Below are positions 51,432-60,315 of a stretch of DNA of 64,000 bases, one piece after another (position 1 is the stretch's first letter; every line of letters begins with the position of its first letter). The notes under the pieces are model-generated. The model made no database searches. It was not told the DNA's origin and saw only the letters and a program-made list of their open reading frames with translations. The DNA comes from Streptomyces sp. WMMC500 (lineage in GTDB: Bacteria > Actinomycetota > Actinomycetes > Streptomycetales > Streptomycetaceae): assembly GCF_027497195.1 (NCBI RefSeq), contig NZ_CP114905.1, positions 5,343,001 through 5,407,000 of the forward strand, in the 5' to 3' direction. A program made the translations under genes and the position numbers.

Positions 51432-52652
51432 TCAGGGGCTGTGGTAAACGCGGCTGGGCTGCCGGTACATGAGGTCGAAGGCGCCGGCAGCGTGATGGTA
51501 GGCGAGGATCATCGTCGGCGTGTCGTCCTCGCCGACATCCCTCCAGACCGTCTCGGGGCCCGGTTCGGCATGATGCGCGTACGGTCCGGCCGCCTGTGGT
51601 GTCGACCAGGCGGCCACGGAAGGTCCGACCGGCACGCTCTGGCCTCGCTCACCGATGAGGGAGGGGCTGCGTACCGTATGCGGGGCGTCGTTGGGGAACA
51701 TCAGCGTGCCCTTGCGATGTCTGCCCTGCCGGCGCGGGGCGGGCTGTTCTGCGTCGCCGATTCTCACGACGGCCGTGACTCCGACGAGGATCAGCAGGAG
51801 TCCGGGCCCGGCAGCGGGTTCGATGCTCTGCCCCATCAGCAACCATGCGGCGACCGCGGCCACCGGGGTTTCCAGCAGGAGGACGACGCTCATCGTCGTC
51901 GCGGACGTCCTGCCGAGGGCGAAGTTCATCAATCCCAGCCCCAGGAGCTGGGGCAGGAGGAGCAACCCGAGCAACGAGAGCTGCGTGGACCTGTCGAAGC
52001 CGGTGAGTGGTATGCCGGCCAGCCAGCAGACGAGCAGGAGTTCCAGCCCGCAGACCAGCGAGGTGACCGTCGAGTACAGCGGGGTGCTCAAATCCGTGCG
52101 CGCCTTCTGGCTCAGGGCGGTATAACCGGCCCCCGCCACGGCCCCGGCAAGAGCGAGCAGATCGCCCATCAGCGCCGTGCCGCCCGACTCGATATCGGGG
52201 CCGGCGGCCGCGGCCGCTCCCAGTACCGCGAGACTCAGGCCCGCCCAGGTGGCGCCGCCGAACCGAACGCCCTGGCCCGCGGCGATGAGTGCCTGCCAGA
52301 CCGGCTGGGTGGCTACGAGCGCCGTGGAAATGGCGACCGTGGTCATCCGCGTGCTCGTCATGAAGGCCGCGAAGTGAAGGGCGAGCGAAGTGGCCGCGAG
52401 GAAGCCGAAGACCAGGGACCGCCGTTGCTCCCGGCGCAGCAGGCCGCGCTCTCCGCGCGCGACACGCACGACTTCACGGCGGCGCAGCATCAGCAGGAGC
52501 AGTCCGAGCGTGGCGAAGCCCAGGGCGTTGCGCCAGAAGGCCATGGCGAGAGGTGACGCGGACGCGGCAGCGGTGAGAGGGGCGGTGGCCGAAATGGAGA
52601 CCACCGCGACCGCTATCGCCGCGGCGGTCAGCGGATCGAATCTGGGTTTCAT
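51432..52652 (-). CDS. EamA/RhaT-type drug/metabolite exporter with long C-terminal tail
   Basis: The product is 406 residues. Ten membrane helices in two EamA repeats occupy about residues 8-305 (AVVSISATAPLTAAASASPL, AFWRNALGFATLGLLLLMLR, MTTVAISTALVATQPVWQAL, TTMSVVLLLETPVAAVAAWL, LLLILVGVTAVVRIG). About 100 hydrophilic residues follow, with MILAYHHAAGAFDLMYRQPS at the end; this is not usual in the family and could be a fused small protein (an internal ATG reads MFPNDAPHTV). The ribosome site of the chosen ATG is weak. Substrate unknown. Confidence 0.85.
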   Translation of the reverse strand: MKPRFDPLTAAAIAVAVVSISATAPLTAAASASPLAMAFWRNALGFATLGLLLLMLRRREVVRVARGERGLLRREQRRSLVFGFLAATSLALHFAAFMTSTRMTTVAISTALVATQPVWQALIAAGQGVRFGGATWAGLSLAVLGAAAAAGPDIESGGTALMGDLLALAGAVAGAGYTALSQKARTDLSTPLYSTVTSLVCGLELLLVCWLAGIPLTGFDRSTQLSLLGLLLLPQLLGLGLMNFALGRTSATTMSVVLLLETPVAAVAAWLLMGQSIEPAAGPGLLLILVGVTAVVRIGDAEQPAPRRQGRHRKGTLMFPNDAPHTVRSPSLIGERGQSVPVGPSVAAWSTPQAAGPYAHHAEPGPETVWRDVGEDDTPTMILAYHHAAGAFDLMYRQPSRVYHSP

Positions 52653-53803
52653 GCGTGCGCACCGCCGTCTGCGGTCAGTCGAGAGCTGACGCGGCTGCAC
52701 CCGCCCTCGCGATCGACCACCAACCGCGAGGGCGTGACGCCGCACGTCGTCTGCGCGCCGTAGAAGACCCTGCTTCCGCCTGGCGGCCGAACAGCAGTGT
52801 CCAAGTGAGGGTAAATGGGCATGATGAGACCATTTGTGTAGGAAGCCGGGGGGCTCGGGAGACAGGAAAGGCGGCGACGACGGACTGGCGTCGACGCGTC
52901 TCGGCGATCCGGCCACCTGTGGGTGGCAGCAGCACGGCGAGCCGGCGCAGAGAGCGTTGCGCGGCGGAACGAGAGGGTGCGTCCTCCGTGTCGCCCCTCC
53001 AACGTGGCTGAGCATGGAACGGTTCATCCGTAGCCGTGCTCTGCCGGGATGGCCCGCGAACGGCGGGCCTCGGCATGCGTGTTCGCGACCGTGGTGACCT
53101 GCTGGACGGGGCCGATCCGCGCGGCCCGCTGCACCGGCGCGTCGATGCCCTCGTGGAGACAGCGGTAACCGAGTGGCTCGACGAAGAGGCGGGGGACATC
53201 GAGCGTTGCGGGACGCGGGCCTCCGGGTGAACCGCCGGCGCTGCGGGGCCGTTGTTGCCTGCCGGAGTGCCGGGCCGGGTCCGACCTCACTCGGCGGTAA
53301 GGCGCCGAGACGTGCCGGAGCTGAACGACGTCGGTCGGTTCCTGGCCGGCAGCGGAAACCCTGACCGGGCAAGAGGTCCTGCTGCCGGCCGTTCCCAGGA
53401 TTCCAGGTCGCACGGCGCCGGTCACCACAGCCGCAGCGTTGGCCGCAGGTCTGGACACGGGTCTGGACGTTAGAGGTCGTCTCCGTTGCTGCATCGGCGG
53501 TAGCGGAAGGAGAGCGCCGACGTGGCCACGGAGGCGAAGGGTGTTTGCAGGCTCCGGGGTTGTCACGGCGGCTGTGGCGCCGGCGTCGGCGCCGGCAGGC
53601 GTCTTGCCGATGTGGGTGCGGGCGTGAGGGCGGGCCAGGAGGTGGTGCTGGCAGCGAACGAGAGGGGCGATGGAAGGGCGTGCGCTGCCGGCCGTGCCCA
53701 CGACGAGTACCTCACGCGGGGCGGCGAGTCCGGTGTCGAATCCCAGACCTTCCCGCAGACTCAGCAAATCATCACGGCTTGACCTCAACCCCAAGGAGAA
53801 CGC
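52653..53803. other. Long intergenic region, no gene recognised
   Basis: About 1150 bases. Long open frames exist on both strands but have the Arg/Pro/Ala composition of chance frames in GC-rich DNA. A short frame at 53075-53230 encodes an acidic helical-looking stretch (VDALVETAVTEWLDEEAGDI) and may be a gene remnant; I do not call it. The ribosome site AAGGAGAA of the next gene closes the region. Confidence 0.45.
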
Positions 53804-54808
53804 ATGCCAAGGAACCAAGCGCGCTTCAGTATTCAACAAAAGACGGACCTGGTGAACGAGTGGGTGGGGTCCGGCCTGAGCCAGCGCGAGTTCGTGCAGC
53901 AGTACATACCGAGATACCCCGGCGGGCAAATCGCTCTACACGACCTCAAGCGCTGGGCAAGAGAAGCGAAAAATAACCCGGAACGATTTTCCGGGGTGGA
54001 CCCGGAAACGCTGCGAGCGGCATACAATCGCACTAGTCGCAGCCGGGAGGAGAGGGCGGACGTGCTGAATGAATTCCGGGCATCCCGCCTGAGTCAAGAA
54101 AAGTTCGTGAAGAAGTATAACGGAGAAAACCCCGACAGGAAGATATCCCAACCACGCCTCAGTGAGTGGCTGAAGGAGGCGCGAGAACAGGAGAACTGGG
54201 AGGACCATGCACCCCACTCATCGTTGCAGTCGTTCGACAACCGCCCCGCACAACCGTCACAACAGCCGAGTCAGCCACAGGCCGCCCCGTACGACTACGA
54301 CTACGGGGATGAGGCGCGGGTCGCTGCGACGACGCGGCAGTTCGGCGCGTTGTCCGTCACCGCACCCACAGACCCGTCAGCGCCCTGGCGACACGACCCC
54401 TGGTTCGGAGCCGGGCCAGAGCCAGGGGAGGAGGAGTTGGCTGCCAACCCGGCCGACTTCCTTTACACCGGGCACGACCAGCCGTCTGCCCACGCCGACA
54501 GCAGCAGGTATCGGCAGGTTCCCTACAGCTTCCACACACAGAGCCCGCCGATCACCGTGAACCCGAACGACGTCCTTTACGAGCGGCGCGACCAGACCGT
54601 CTACAGCACGAGCTTCGCCGACACGCCCCACACCGTCGGCTACACCCAGCACAACCCGACCGCTTTCAGCCCGAGCTTCGATGCGTACGGCGCTGCCGAC
54701 CACGCCTTCCGCGAGCCCACGCAGGGAGGCGAGTCCAGCGCGCCTCAACCCCCGCCCCCGGCCCACGGGCGTGCCGGGAGGCGGAAGGCGCAGAAGCACA
54801 GTAAGTGA
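53804..54808 (+). CDS. Repeat HTH-like protein with Tyr-rich tail and basic C-terminus (paralogue 1)
   Basis: The product is 334 residues and no known family was recognised. Residues about 7-70 and 77-130 are two related helical modules: KTDLVNEWVGSGLSQREFVQ with HDLKRWAREA and GVDPETLRAAY, then RADVLNEFRASRLSQEKFVK with PRLSEWLKEARE. Each resembles a transposase-type helix-turn-helix. The second half is low-complexity with LYxxxDQ motifs (NPADFLYTGHDQ, NPNDVLYERRDQ) and Tyr/Thr/Gln repeats, ending GRAGRRKAQKHSK. It is paralogous to the protein at 59233. The first 400 bases are AT-richer than neighbours. Probably DNA-binding; location of action unknown. Confidence 0.82.
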   Translation: MPRNQARFSIQQKTDLVNEWVGSGLSQREFVQQYIPRYPGGQIALHDLKRWAREAKNNPERFSGVDPETLRAAYNRTSRSREERADVLNEFRASRLSQEKFVKKYNGENPDRKISQPRLSEWLKEAREQENWEDHAPHSSLQSFDNRPAQPSQQPSQPQAAPYDYDYGDEARVAATTRQFGALSVTAPTDPSAPWRHDPWFGAGPEPGEEELAANPADFLYTGHDQPSAHADSSRYRQVPYSFHTQSPPITVNPNDVLYERRDQTVYSTSFADTPHTVGYTQHNPTAFSPSFDAYGAADHAFREPTQGGESSAPQPPPPAHGRAGRRKAQKHSK

Positions 54809-54819
54809 TCCGAACGCGG

Positions 54820-54955
54820 CCGCAACTCGGCGATGGTGCCGCGGGACCGGCCGAACTCCTGGTGGAGGGGGTCGGTCAGCAGGCCGGGGAGGGCGACGAA
54901 GGACGCGGCACGACGACGGTGGGGAAGGTCACGGCGACGACGAACCGTCGGTTCG
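54820..54955 (-). pseudogene. Fragment of an MFS transporter gene
   Basis: Two minus-strand frames give VVAVTFPTVVV and then FVALPGLLTDPLHQEFGRSR followed by GTI, which resembles the N-terminal first helix and loop of MFS transporters (usually PGVLIDPLHxEFGWSRGTI). A frameshift separates the parts and nothing follows, so this is a short decayed remnant. Called from motif likeness only. Confidence 0.45.
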
Positions 54956-55178
54956 CATCCGGCAGGGGGCTCCACCTGCGGCCCCGCCCGCGTCCTCGCG
55001 GACGCTCCCTGACCTGCGCGAAATGCGGAGGCGAGCCGCGCCGCGACGTGGCAGGCTCGGATCGACCGATGAGTTCCGGTGCGCTCGCCGGTCTGTGTCG
55101 GTGAAGCAACCGACCATCCAGTCCGGCGGCCCTCGGCTGCGAGGTGACTGTGATCAGGAACCCCGGCGAGGAGCTGAC

Positions 55179-56714
55179 ATGCGAGCCGAACGAGCTGCGA
55201 TAGCGAAGCGATCCGCGGTGGCGGAGGAGGAGGACGGTCGGACGCCGACCGTCGTGCGGCTGCTGGTCCTGGCGACGTTCGTGGTGATCCTCAACGAGAC
55301 CATCATGATCAACGCCATCCCGCGGCTGATGGAGTCCATGCACGTCACCGAGCAGTCCGCGCAGTGGGTGTCCACCGCGTTCATGCTCACCATGGCCGCG
55401 GTGATCCCCGTCACCGGCTGGTTCCTGCAACGGGTCACCACCCGCCGGGCCTACGCGCTCGCCATGGGCACGTTCCTCGTGGGCACCCTCGTGTCGGCCG
55501 TCGCGCCGACGTTCGCGGTGCTGCTGGCGGGCCGCATCGTGCAGGCCGCCGGCACGGCGGTGATGCTGCCGTTGCTGATGACCACGCTGATGACGGTGGT
55601 GCCCGAGCAGCACCGCGGCAAGGTGATGGGCCAGGTCACGCTGGCGATGTCGGTGGCGCCCGCGCTCGGCCCGACCGTGTCCGGGATCATCCTCCAGGTC
55701 GGCTCCTGGCGGCTGCTGTTCGTGGTCGTGCTGCCGATCGCGGCGGCGGTGACCGTGTTCGGGCTGCGCAGGCTGGAGAACATCGGCGAGCGCCAGGTCA
55801 GCTCCATCGACTGGTTCAGCGTCGCGGTGGCGGCGCTCGGCTTCGGCGGTCTGGTGTACGGGCTGAGCCTGATCGGCGAGAGCGACCGCCGGGCGCTCGG
55901 CATCGGCATCGCCGCCGGCGGGATCGCGGCCATCGCCGTCTTCGCCTTCCGCCAGCTCCGGCTGCAGCGCTCCGGTACGCCGCTGATGGACCTGCGCACC
56001 CTGCGGTACGGCGCGTTCACCCGGTCCCTGGCCGTGATGGCCATCGGCTTCCTGGCGATGATGGGTTCGATGATCCTGCTGCCGCTGTACCTGCAGAACG
56101 TACGCGGCCTCAGCCCGCTGGAGACCGGCCTGCTGGTCATGCCCGGCGGCCTGGCGATGGGCCTGCTGGGGCCGACGGTCGGCCGGATCTTCGACCGGTT
56201 CGGCAGCCGCCGGCTGGTGGTGCCCGGCTCGGCCGGCGTCATGGCCGGCCTCGCCGGCTACACGCAGATCTCGACGACCATGCCGTACTGGCAGATCCTC
56301 GGCCTGCACGTGCTGCTGATGGTGAGCCTGGCGGCGACGTTCACCCCGGTCTTCACCCTCGGCATGGGCGCGCTGCCCCCGCACCTGTACTCCCACGGCA
56401 GCTCCATCCTCGGCACGCTGCAGCAGGTCGCGGCGGCACTGGGGACCGCGCTGGTGGTGACCGTGATGTCGGCGCGCGCCACGGGCCTGGTCGACGACGG
56501 CGTCGCCCCCCTGCCCGCCCAGGTCAGCGGGATGAAGCTGGCCTTCGGCGCCGCGGCGGTGCTGGCCGCGCTGATGGTCGTCCTGGCGACGACGCTGCCG
56601 CGGCGGGTGGAGAGCGCGGGCGACGACGGCCACGGCGCCGCCGCGGACGGGGCCGCGGACGGGGATGTGCCCGTGAAGGCGGACGTTTCCGCCGACGATC
56701 GAGTCACCGTGTAG
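55179..56714 (+). CDS. DHA2-family (EmrB/QacA-like) MFS multidrug efflux pump
   Basis: The product is 511 residues with about 14 membrane helices. The DHA2 signature is visible: FVVILNETIMINAIPRLMES, QWVSTAFMLTMAAVIPVTGW, and the motif C region MSVAPALGPTVSGIILQ; RIFDRFGSRR is a second-half motif A. It should export hydrophobic compounds in exchange for protons. The ATG at 55179 has GAGGAG with a 6-base spacer; upstream in-frame sequence is not family-like. It ends at a 13-bp hairpin at 56727. It sits between the two repeat-HTH paralogues without obvious functional link. Confidence 0.92.
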   Translation: MRAERAAIAKRSAVAEEEDGRTPTVVRLLVLATFVVILNETIMINAIPRLMESMHVTEQSAQWVSTAFMLTMAAVIPVTGWFLQRVTTRRAYALAMGTFLVGTLVSAVAPTFAVLLAGRIVQAAGTAVMLPLLMTTLMTVVPEQHRGKVMGQVTLAMSVAPALGPTVSGIILQVGSWRLLFVVVLPIAAAVTVFGLRRLENIGERQVSSIDWFSVAVAALGFGGLVYGLSLIGESDRRALGIGIAAGGIAAIAVFAFRQLRLQRSGTPLMDLRTLRYGAFTRSLAVMAIGFLAMMGSMILLPLYLQNVRGLSPLETGLLVMPGGLAMGLLGPTVGRIFDRFGSRRLVVPGSAGVMAGLAGYTQISTTMPYWQILGLHVLLMVSLAATFTPVFTLGMGALPPHLYSHGSSILGTLQQVAAALGTALVVTVMSARATGLVDDGVAPLPAQVSGMKLAFGAAAVLAALMVVLATTLPRRVESAGDDGHGAAADGAADGDVPVKADVSADDRVTV

Positions 56715-56726
56715 GTACGACGCGAA

Positions 56727-56765
56727 CCCGCACCCCCCGTCGCGAGCCGCGGCGGGGGGTGCGGG
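56727..56765. terminator. Hairpin terminator after the MFS gene
   Basis: Thirteen-base perfect arms (CCCGCACCCCCCG / CGGGGGGTGCGGG) with a 13-base loop, 12 bases past the stop of the efflux pump gene. Confidence 0.85.
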
Positions 56766-56829
56766 CGTAGCAGAGCGGCACCGCCGGTGCGCTCGGATTG
56801 CGGGGTTTGCCGCGCAGTCGCCCACCGGT

Positions 56830-57639
56830 TCACCGTCCGCCCGCAACCGGACCGCCGCAGGGCCGGCCCCCCGCCGGCCGGTCCGCCGTGCCGGCGTGTG
56901 CCAAACCGGGTAACCGCGTCACCCCGCCGCCGCGCCGCCTGGCCCGCCGCGTAGCCGGGCGTTGATCCGGGCGGCCGCGCGGGAGGAGGTCGCGTTCGGA
57001 GATGGTGGGGCCGGGGCGTCGGCGTGCAGCGCGGCGACGGCCGCCTGCGCCTGGAACTCGCCCAGCCGGTCGCGGGCCAGGGCAGTCTGCAGGATCTCGA
57101 CGCCCTCGGCGATCAGCCCGGTGTCCCACCGGCCGCGGTCCTGCCCGGCGAGCGGCACCAGCCGGCCGTCGGCGCCGGTCCGCGCCGCGCGCTGGGCGCG
57201 CATGGGCGGTACCCCCAGCCACGGTCACCTCCGGCACCAGGTAGGCCCGCGCGATCTGCCGCGTGGTGAGGCCGCCGACCGCGCGCAGCGTCAGCGCGAC
57301 GGCCGATGCGGGTGTCAGGAACGGGTGCGCGCACAGGAAGTACGGCTGCAGCGCGTCGTCCGCCGCCGTGCCGGAGCCGGGCGTGGGCTCGGCCTCGACC
57401 AGCTTCTCGAGGCGCCGCCGGGAGGTGTCGGCCCGTACGGCGTCGAGGAACGTGCGCCACGCCATCGTGATCAGCCACCCCTGGGGGTCCCGCGGCGCCT
57501 CACCGTCCGGCCACCCGCGCCGTACGGCCTCGACCAGGCCTTCCTGTACGGCGTCCTCGGCCGCCGCGAAGTCGGCTCCGGGGCGGACGAGCACGCCTAT
57601 CGCCTCGGGGGCCAGCTCCCGGAGCAGCGATTCGTTCAC
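56830..57639 (-). pseudogene. Frameshifted, internally deleted ECF sigma factor (DUF6596 type)
   Basis: The first 140 codons are normal for a YCII-associated ECF sigma factor: EDAVQEGLVEAVRRGWPDGE, WLITMAWRTFLDAVRADTSR, and ARAYLVPEVTVA. The frame then runs into Arg/Pro/Gly nonsense, while another frame (57203 to about 56990) carries DGRLVPLAGQDRGRWDTGLI and EGVEILQTALARDRLGEFQA, which belong to the C-terminal DUF6596 region. About 75-80 codons are missing at the junction and the end is also truncated. Start is GTG at 57639, 11 bases after the upstream YCII gene. Probably nonfunctional. Confidence 0.78.
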
Positions 57640-57649
57640 GGCACCTCGT

Positions 57650-58057
57650 TCATGCGGTGGCTGAGGGCTGCACGCCGTAGGCCGGGCGCACCTCCAGCCA
57701 CTCGTGGATCGGCTTCCCGCCGGCCCCCGGGGCGGCGGACAGCTCGCCGGCCAGCTCGATCGCGCGGTCGTACGTCTCGACGTCGATCAGCATCCAGCCG
57801 GCGATGAGGTCCTTCGTCTCGGCGAACGGCCCGTCGGTGACCGGCGCGCGGCCCTCGCCGTCGTAGCGGACGAAGGTGCCCTCCGGGGCGAGCGCCTGCT
57901 CGCCGACGAACTCGCCGGTGGCCTCCAGACGGGCGGCGAAGTCACGCATGTACTGGATGTGGGCCGTGACCTCCTCCGGCTTCCACTGGTCCATCGGTAC
58001 GTCGTTGACCGCTGCCGGGGCGCCGCGGTAGTGCTTGAGCAGCAGGTACTTGGCCAT
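57650..58057 (-). CDS. YCII-related (DGPF) domain protein
   Basis: The product is 135 residues. MAKYLLLKHYRGAP starts the ferredoxin-like fold, and VTDGPFAETKDLIAGWMLID is the DGPF signature; KPIHEWLEVRPAYG closes the domain. Family members are usually paired with ECF sigma factors, as here with the decayed sigma gene just downstream. The ATG follows GAGGAGAAG. It appears intact although its partner is broken. Confidence 0.93.
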   Translation of the reverse strand: MAKYLLLKHYRGAPAAVNDVPMDQWKPEEVTAHIQYMRDFAARLEATGEFVGEQALAPEGTFVRYDGEGRAPVTDGPFAETKDLIAGWMLIDVETYDRAIELAGELSAAPGAGGKPIHEWLEVRPAYGVQPSATA

Positions 58058-58215
58058 GATCTTCTCCTCGCTGAGGCACGGCCCCATGGTGGTCCGTGTT
58101 CGCTCCTGGGACGGAGCCGCGCGCGGGTTCTCGACATCGCGGCGCGAGTTCTTTTCGCGCAGCGCCGTGCACCGCTCAGGAACCCGGCGAGGGCGTCGGG
58201 TCGTCCCTCAGGTTG

Positions 58216-58239
58216 CGGGTACGGGTACGGGTACGGGCG
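58216..58239 (+). repeat. Hexamer tandem repeat CGGGTA
   Basis: Three exact CGGGTA units and a partial fourth stand just upstream of the ribosome site of the 58258 gene. They could affect translation or expression by copy-number change. Confidence 0.6.
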
Positions 58240-58257
58240 GAGGAGGGGGTGGTCCGG

Positions 58258-58689
58258 GTGGATCCGGTGTCGGTGGGGTTACTGGTGGCGCTGGCCGGTG
58301 GGGCGGGCGGGGAGATCGGGCGGCAGGGGTGGGAGGGGCTGACGCGGCTGGTGCGCCGGCCGTTCCGGCGGGACGGCGGTGACGCCGGGGCCGGCTCTGA
58401 AGTCGGCTCCGGGGAGGCGGAGCTGGAGCGGCTGGCGGCGGAGCCGGGCGACGAGGCGCGGGCGCAGGCGCTGAGTACGGCGCTGGCGGTACGGGCCGCG
58501 CTGGACGGAGAGTTCCGCGCCGGGCTGCGGGCGTGGCAGGACGCACTGCCGCCGCTGCCGGACGACGGGGCGGGCACGGTGACGAACATCGTCAGCGGGG
58601 GCACGCAGTACGGGCCCGTCGTGCAGGGCCGCGACTTCTCGGATATCACCTTCAACACCCCGCCCCCGCCCCCGGCGTCTTCGGATTGA
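58258..58689 (+). CDS. Small unrecognised protein with GGTQYGPVVQGRDFS tail
   Basis: The product is 143 residues. A hydrophobic Gly/Ala N-terminus (SVGLLVALAGGAGGEIGRQG) is followed by a charged helical middle (RAQALSTALAVRAALDGEFR) and a tail VTNIVSGGTQYGPVVQGRDF ending in Pro. The SGGTxxGPVVQGRDFS tail is, to my knowledge, a recurring motif at the ends of Streptomyces proteins in signalling or conflict-type systems. Start taken as GTG at 58258, with AGGAGG 11 bases upstream; GTG at 58249 is possible. Function unknown. Confidence 0.7.
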   Translation: MDPVSVGLLVALAGGAGGEIGRQGWEGLTRLVRRPFRRDGGDAGAGSEVGSGEAELERLAAEPGDEARAQALSTALAVRAALDGEFRAGLRAWQDALPPLPDDGAGTVTNIVSGGTQYGPVVQGRDFSDITFNTPPPPPASSD

Positions 58690-58766
58690 CGCTCCGGGGG
58701 CGGGTGGGTGACGGTGGTGGAAACCGAGCATGGCCTGGGCCACGGTCTTTACTTTGTAGTCTGTTT

Positions 58767-59137
58767 TCATGTCGCATCGCGGTCCGCGTGCTGCCGAGGG
58801 CAGCGGCTGCACGATGTGCTGCGGTGTGCGGAAGGCGGGGGACGGACTGACAGTTTCCAGTCCCGCAGCCGCCGCCAGCAGGTCATGCCCGAGCCGAAGC
58901 CCAGCTTCTTCGGCAGGTACTCCCACTGAATCCCGGTGTGCAGCACGTACAGGTTCCCGCACCGCACCCCCGGTCCGGCAACGGCTTGCGGCCCGGGTAC
59001 CGGAAGCGCCGCTCGCGCAGCGGCAGCAGCGGCTCGATGCGGTCCCACAGCTCATCTGACACGATCCACGGCGGTGTCTCCACACCGGACCGAACGCTCG
59101 ACTCCCGCGTCGGGAACGGCCACCAGGGCCGATCCAC
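58767..59137 (-). pseudogene. Truncated, frameshifted IS5-family transposase
   Basis: One minus-strand frame gives WIVSDELWDRIEPLLPLRER and RRFRYPGRKPLPDR; after a frameshift near 58980 another gives LYVLHTGIQWEYLPKKLGFG and SGMTCWRRLRDW. These are consecutive parts of the N-terminal half of an IS5-family (IS112-like) transposase. The DDE catalytic half is absent and no terminal repeats were found, so it is a dead insertion sequence remnant next to the second repeat-HTH gene. Confidence 0.85.
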
Positions 59138-59232
59138 CTCATTGTGTCAGCCGCTGTTAGCCGGCATGAACGTGCCGGGCTGCTCATGCGAACGGACCGG
59201 CTCAGCCAAGTTCCGGTCACGTCCGGATCACC

Positions 59233-60315
59233 TTACCGGCCTCTTCCCTTTCCGCCCGTGCCCGGTCCCGTGGTCCTGGGGGGCGGTTGAGGCGCACCAG
59301 ACCCGCTCTCCTGCCCGGGATACCCGCCGTGGGCATGGCCGGCAGCACCCGACGGGTCGAAGCTCTGGCTGAAGGCGGTCGGACCGTACTGGGTGTAGCT
59401 GACGGAGTAAGGCGTGCCGGCGAAACTCTGACCGTAGCCGGTCTGGCCGTGCTGGGCGTAGTCGGCGGTCTGGGATGTACCGGTGAACCCCCCGCTGTAG
59501 CCGGTCTGGTCGTGCGGCCGGTAAAGGAGGTCGGCCGCGTTCCCGGTGATCGGCGGGCTCTGTGGTGCGCTGGGCTGCCAGGGCATCGCACCAGGTTGTG
59601 TGTGATGGTCGTAGCCGGGTTCGAGGAAGAGGCCACGGATGATTTGGTTGTTGAGGTCGTTCAATTCGGCGTCTGTCAGGTCTGGCAGGTCTGGCAGTTG
59701 TGGGGGCGGGGCGCCGGGCTCCCATTGCATCGCACCGTAGCTGAGTTCAGGGAAGAGGCCACGGGCGGCTTGGTCGGCGTAGTCGTTCGATTCGGCGTCT
59801 GTCGGGCTGCGGGGCTCGGAAGGTCCCGCAACAACCGGCGTAGCCTTGCCGAGAGCAGCAGACGCAGCACCCTGACCACGTGACCAATAGATATGGTCGC
59901 GCTGAGCAGCGCGAGCGGCTTTCAATGCCTCGGGGTCCACGCCGTAAGCAGCCGGATATTTCTCCACCTCGTGGACATTTCTACTCAACTGGTATTCATC
60001 GATTTTTCTCGTTACGGACTCCCTCTGGTTGTAGTCAGCCAAGAATCTCTTGTAGCTCGTTTCGGATTTTATCCATTCATTTACCGCTTCCCCCTTCTCT
60101 TCCATCGTTTGCGGGCGAGTGAGATGGTATACCTTTTCTAGTTTCGTTCTGTCGATGCCGGGGAACCGTCCCGGACCGCTCTTCAGCACTCTATCTTTCC
60201 AGCGCCGAATGGAAGAGGCGTCCGCGAATGGATACTCGCCCCCGTTCAGGACGTGGTCGATGTACTCGTTCAGTGTGTTAGTGATTTCCTCATCGGACGC
60301 GCCGCGACGGGGCAT
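59233..60315 (-). CDS. Repeat HTH-like protein with Tyr-rich tail and basic C-terminus (paralogue 2)
   Basis: The product is 360 residues, paralogous to the protein at 53804. Helical modules: ITNTLNEYIDHVLNGGEYPF with SIRRWKDRV and RFPGIDRTKLEKVY, then GEAVNEWIKSETSYKRFLAD with KYPAAYGVDPEALKAARAAQ. A repeated motif occurs twice in the middle: TDAESNDYADQAARGLFPEL and TDAELNDLNNQIIRGLFLEP, each followed by GAMxWxPxAP. The tail has NAADLLYRPHDQ and Tyr/Thr/Gln repeats (YTQYGPTAFSQSFD) and ends TGGKGRGR. The ATG has GAGGAAAA. AT-rich codons in the first 400 bases suggest transfer. Function unknown; probably DNA-binding. Confidence 0.82.
   Translation of the reverse strand: MPRRGASDEEITNTLNEYIDHVLNGGEYPFADASSIRRWKDRVLKSGPGRFPGIDRTKLEKVYHLTRPQTMEEKGEAVNEWIKSETSYKRFLADYNQRESVTRKIDEYQLSRNVHEVEKYPAAYGVDPEALKAARAAQRDHIYWSRGQGAASAALGKATPVVAGPSEPRSPTDAESNDYADQAARGLFPELSYGAMQWEPGAPPPQLPDLPDLTDAELNDLNNQIIRGLFLEPGYDHHTQPGAMPWQPSAPQSPPITGNAADLLYRPHDQTGYSGGFTGTSQTADYAQHGQTGYGQSFAGTPYSVSYTQYGPTAFSQSFDPSGAAGHAHGGYPGQESGSGAPQPPPRTTGPGTGGKGRGR

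Noticed and set aside
53075..53230. Short acidic peptide frame
   Set aside because: Too short, no ribosome site and no recognisable relative; mentioned only in the intergenic entry.
53024..53929. 300-codon minus-strand open frame in the long intergenic region
   Set aside because: Its first part is antisense to the repeat-HTH gene and the rest is Arg/Pro/Ala-rich without motifs.
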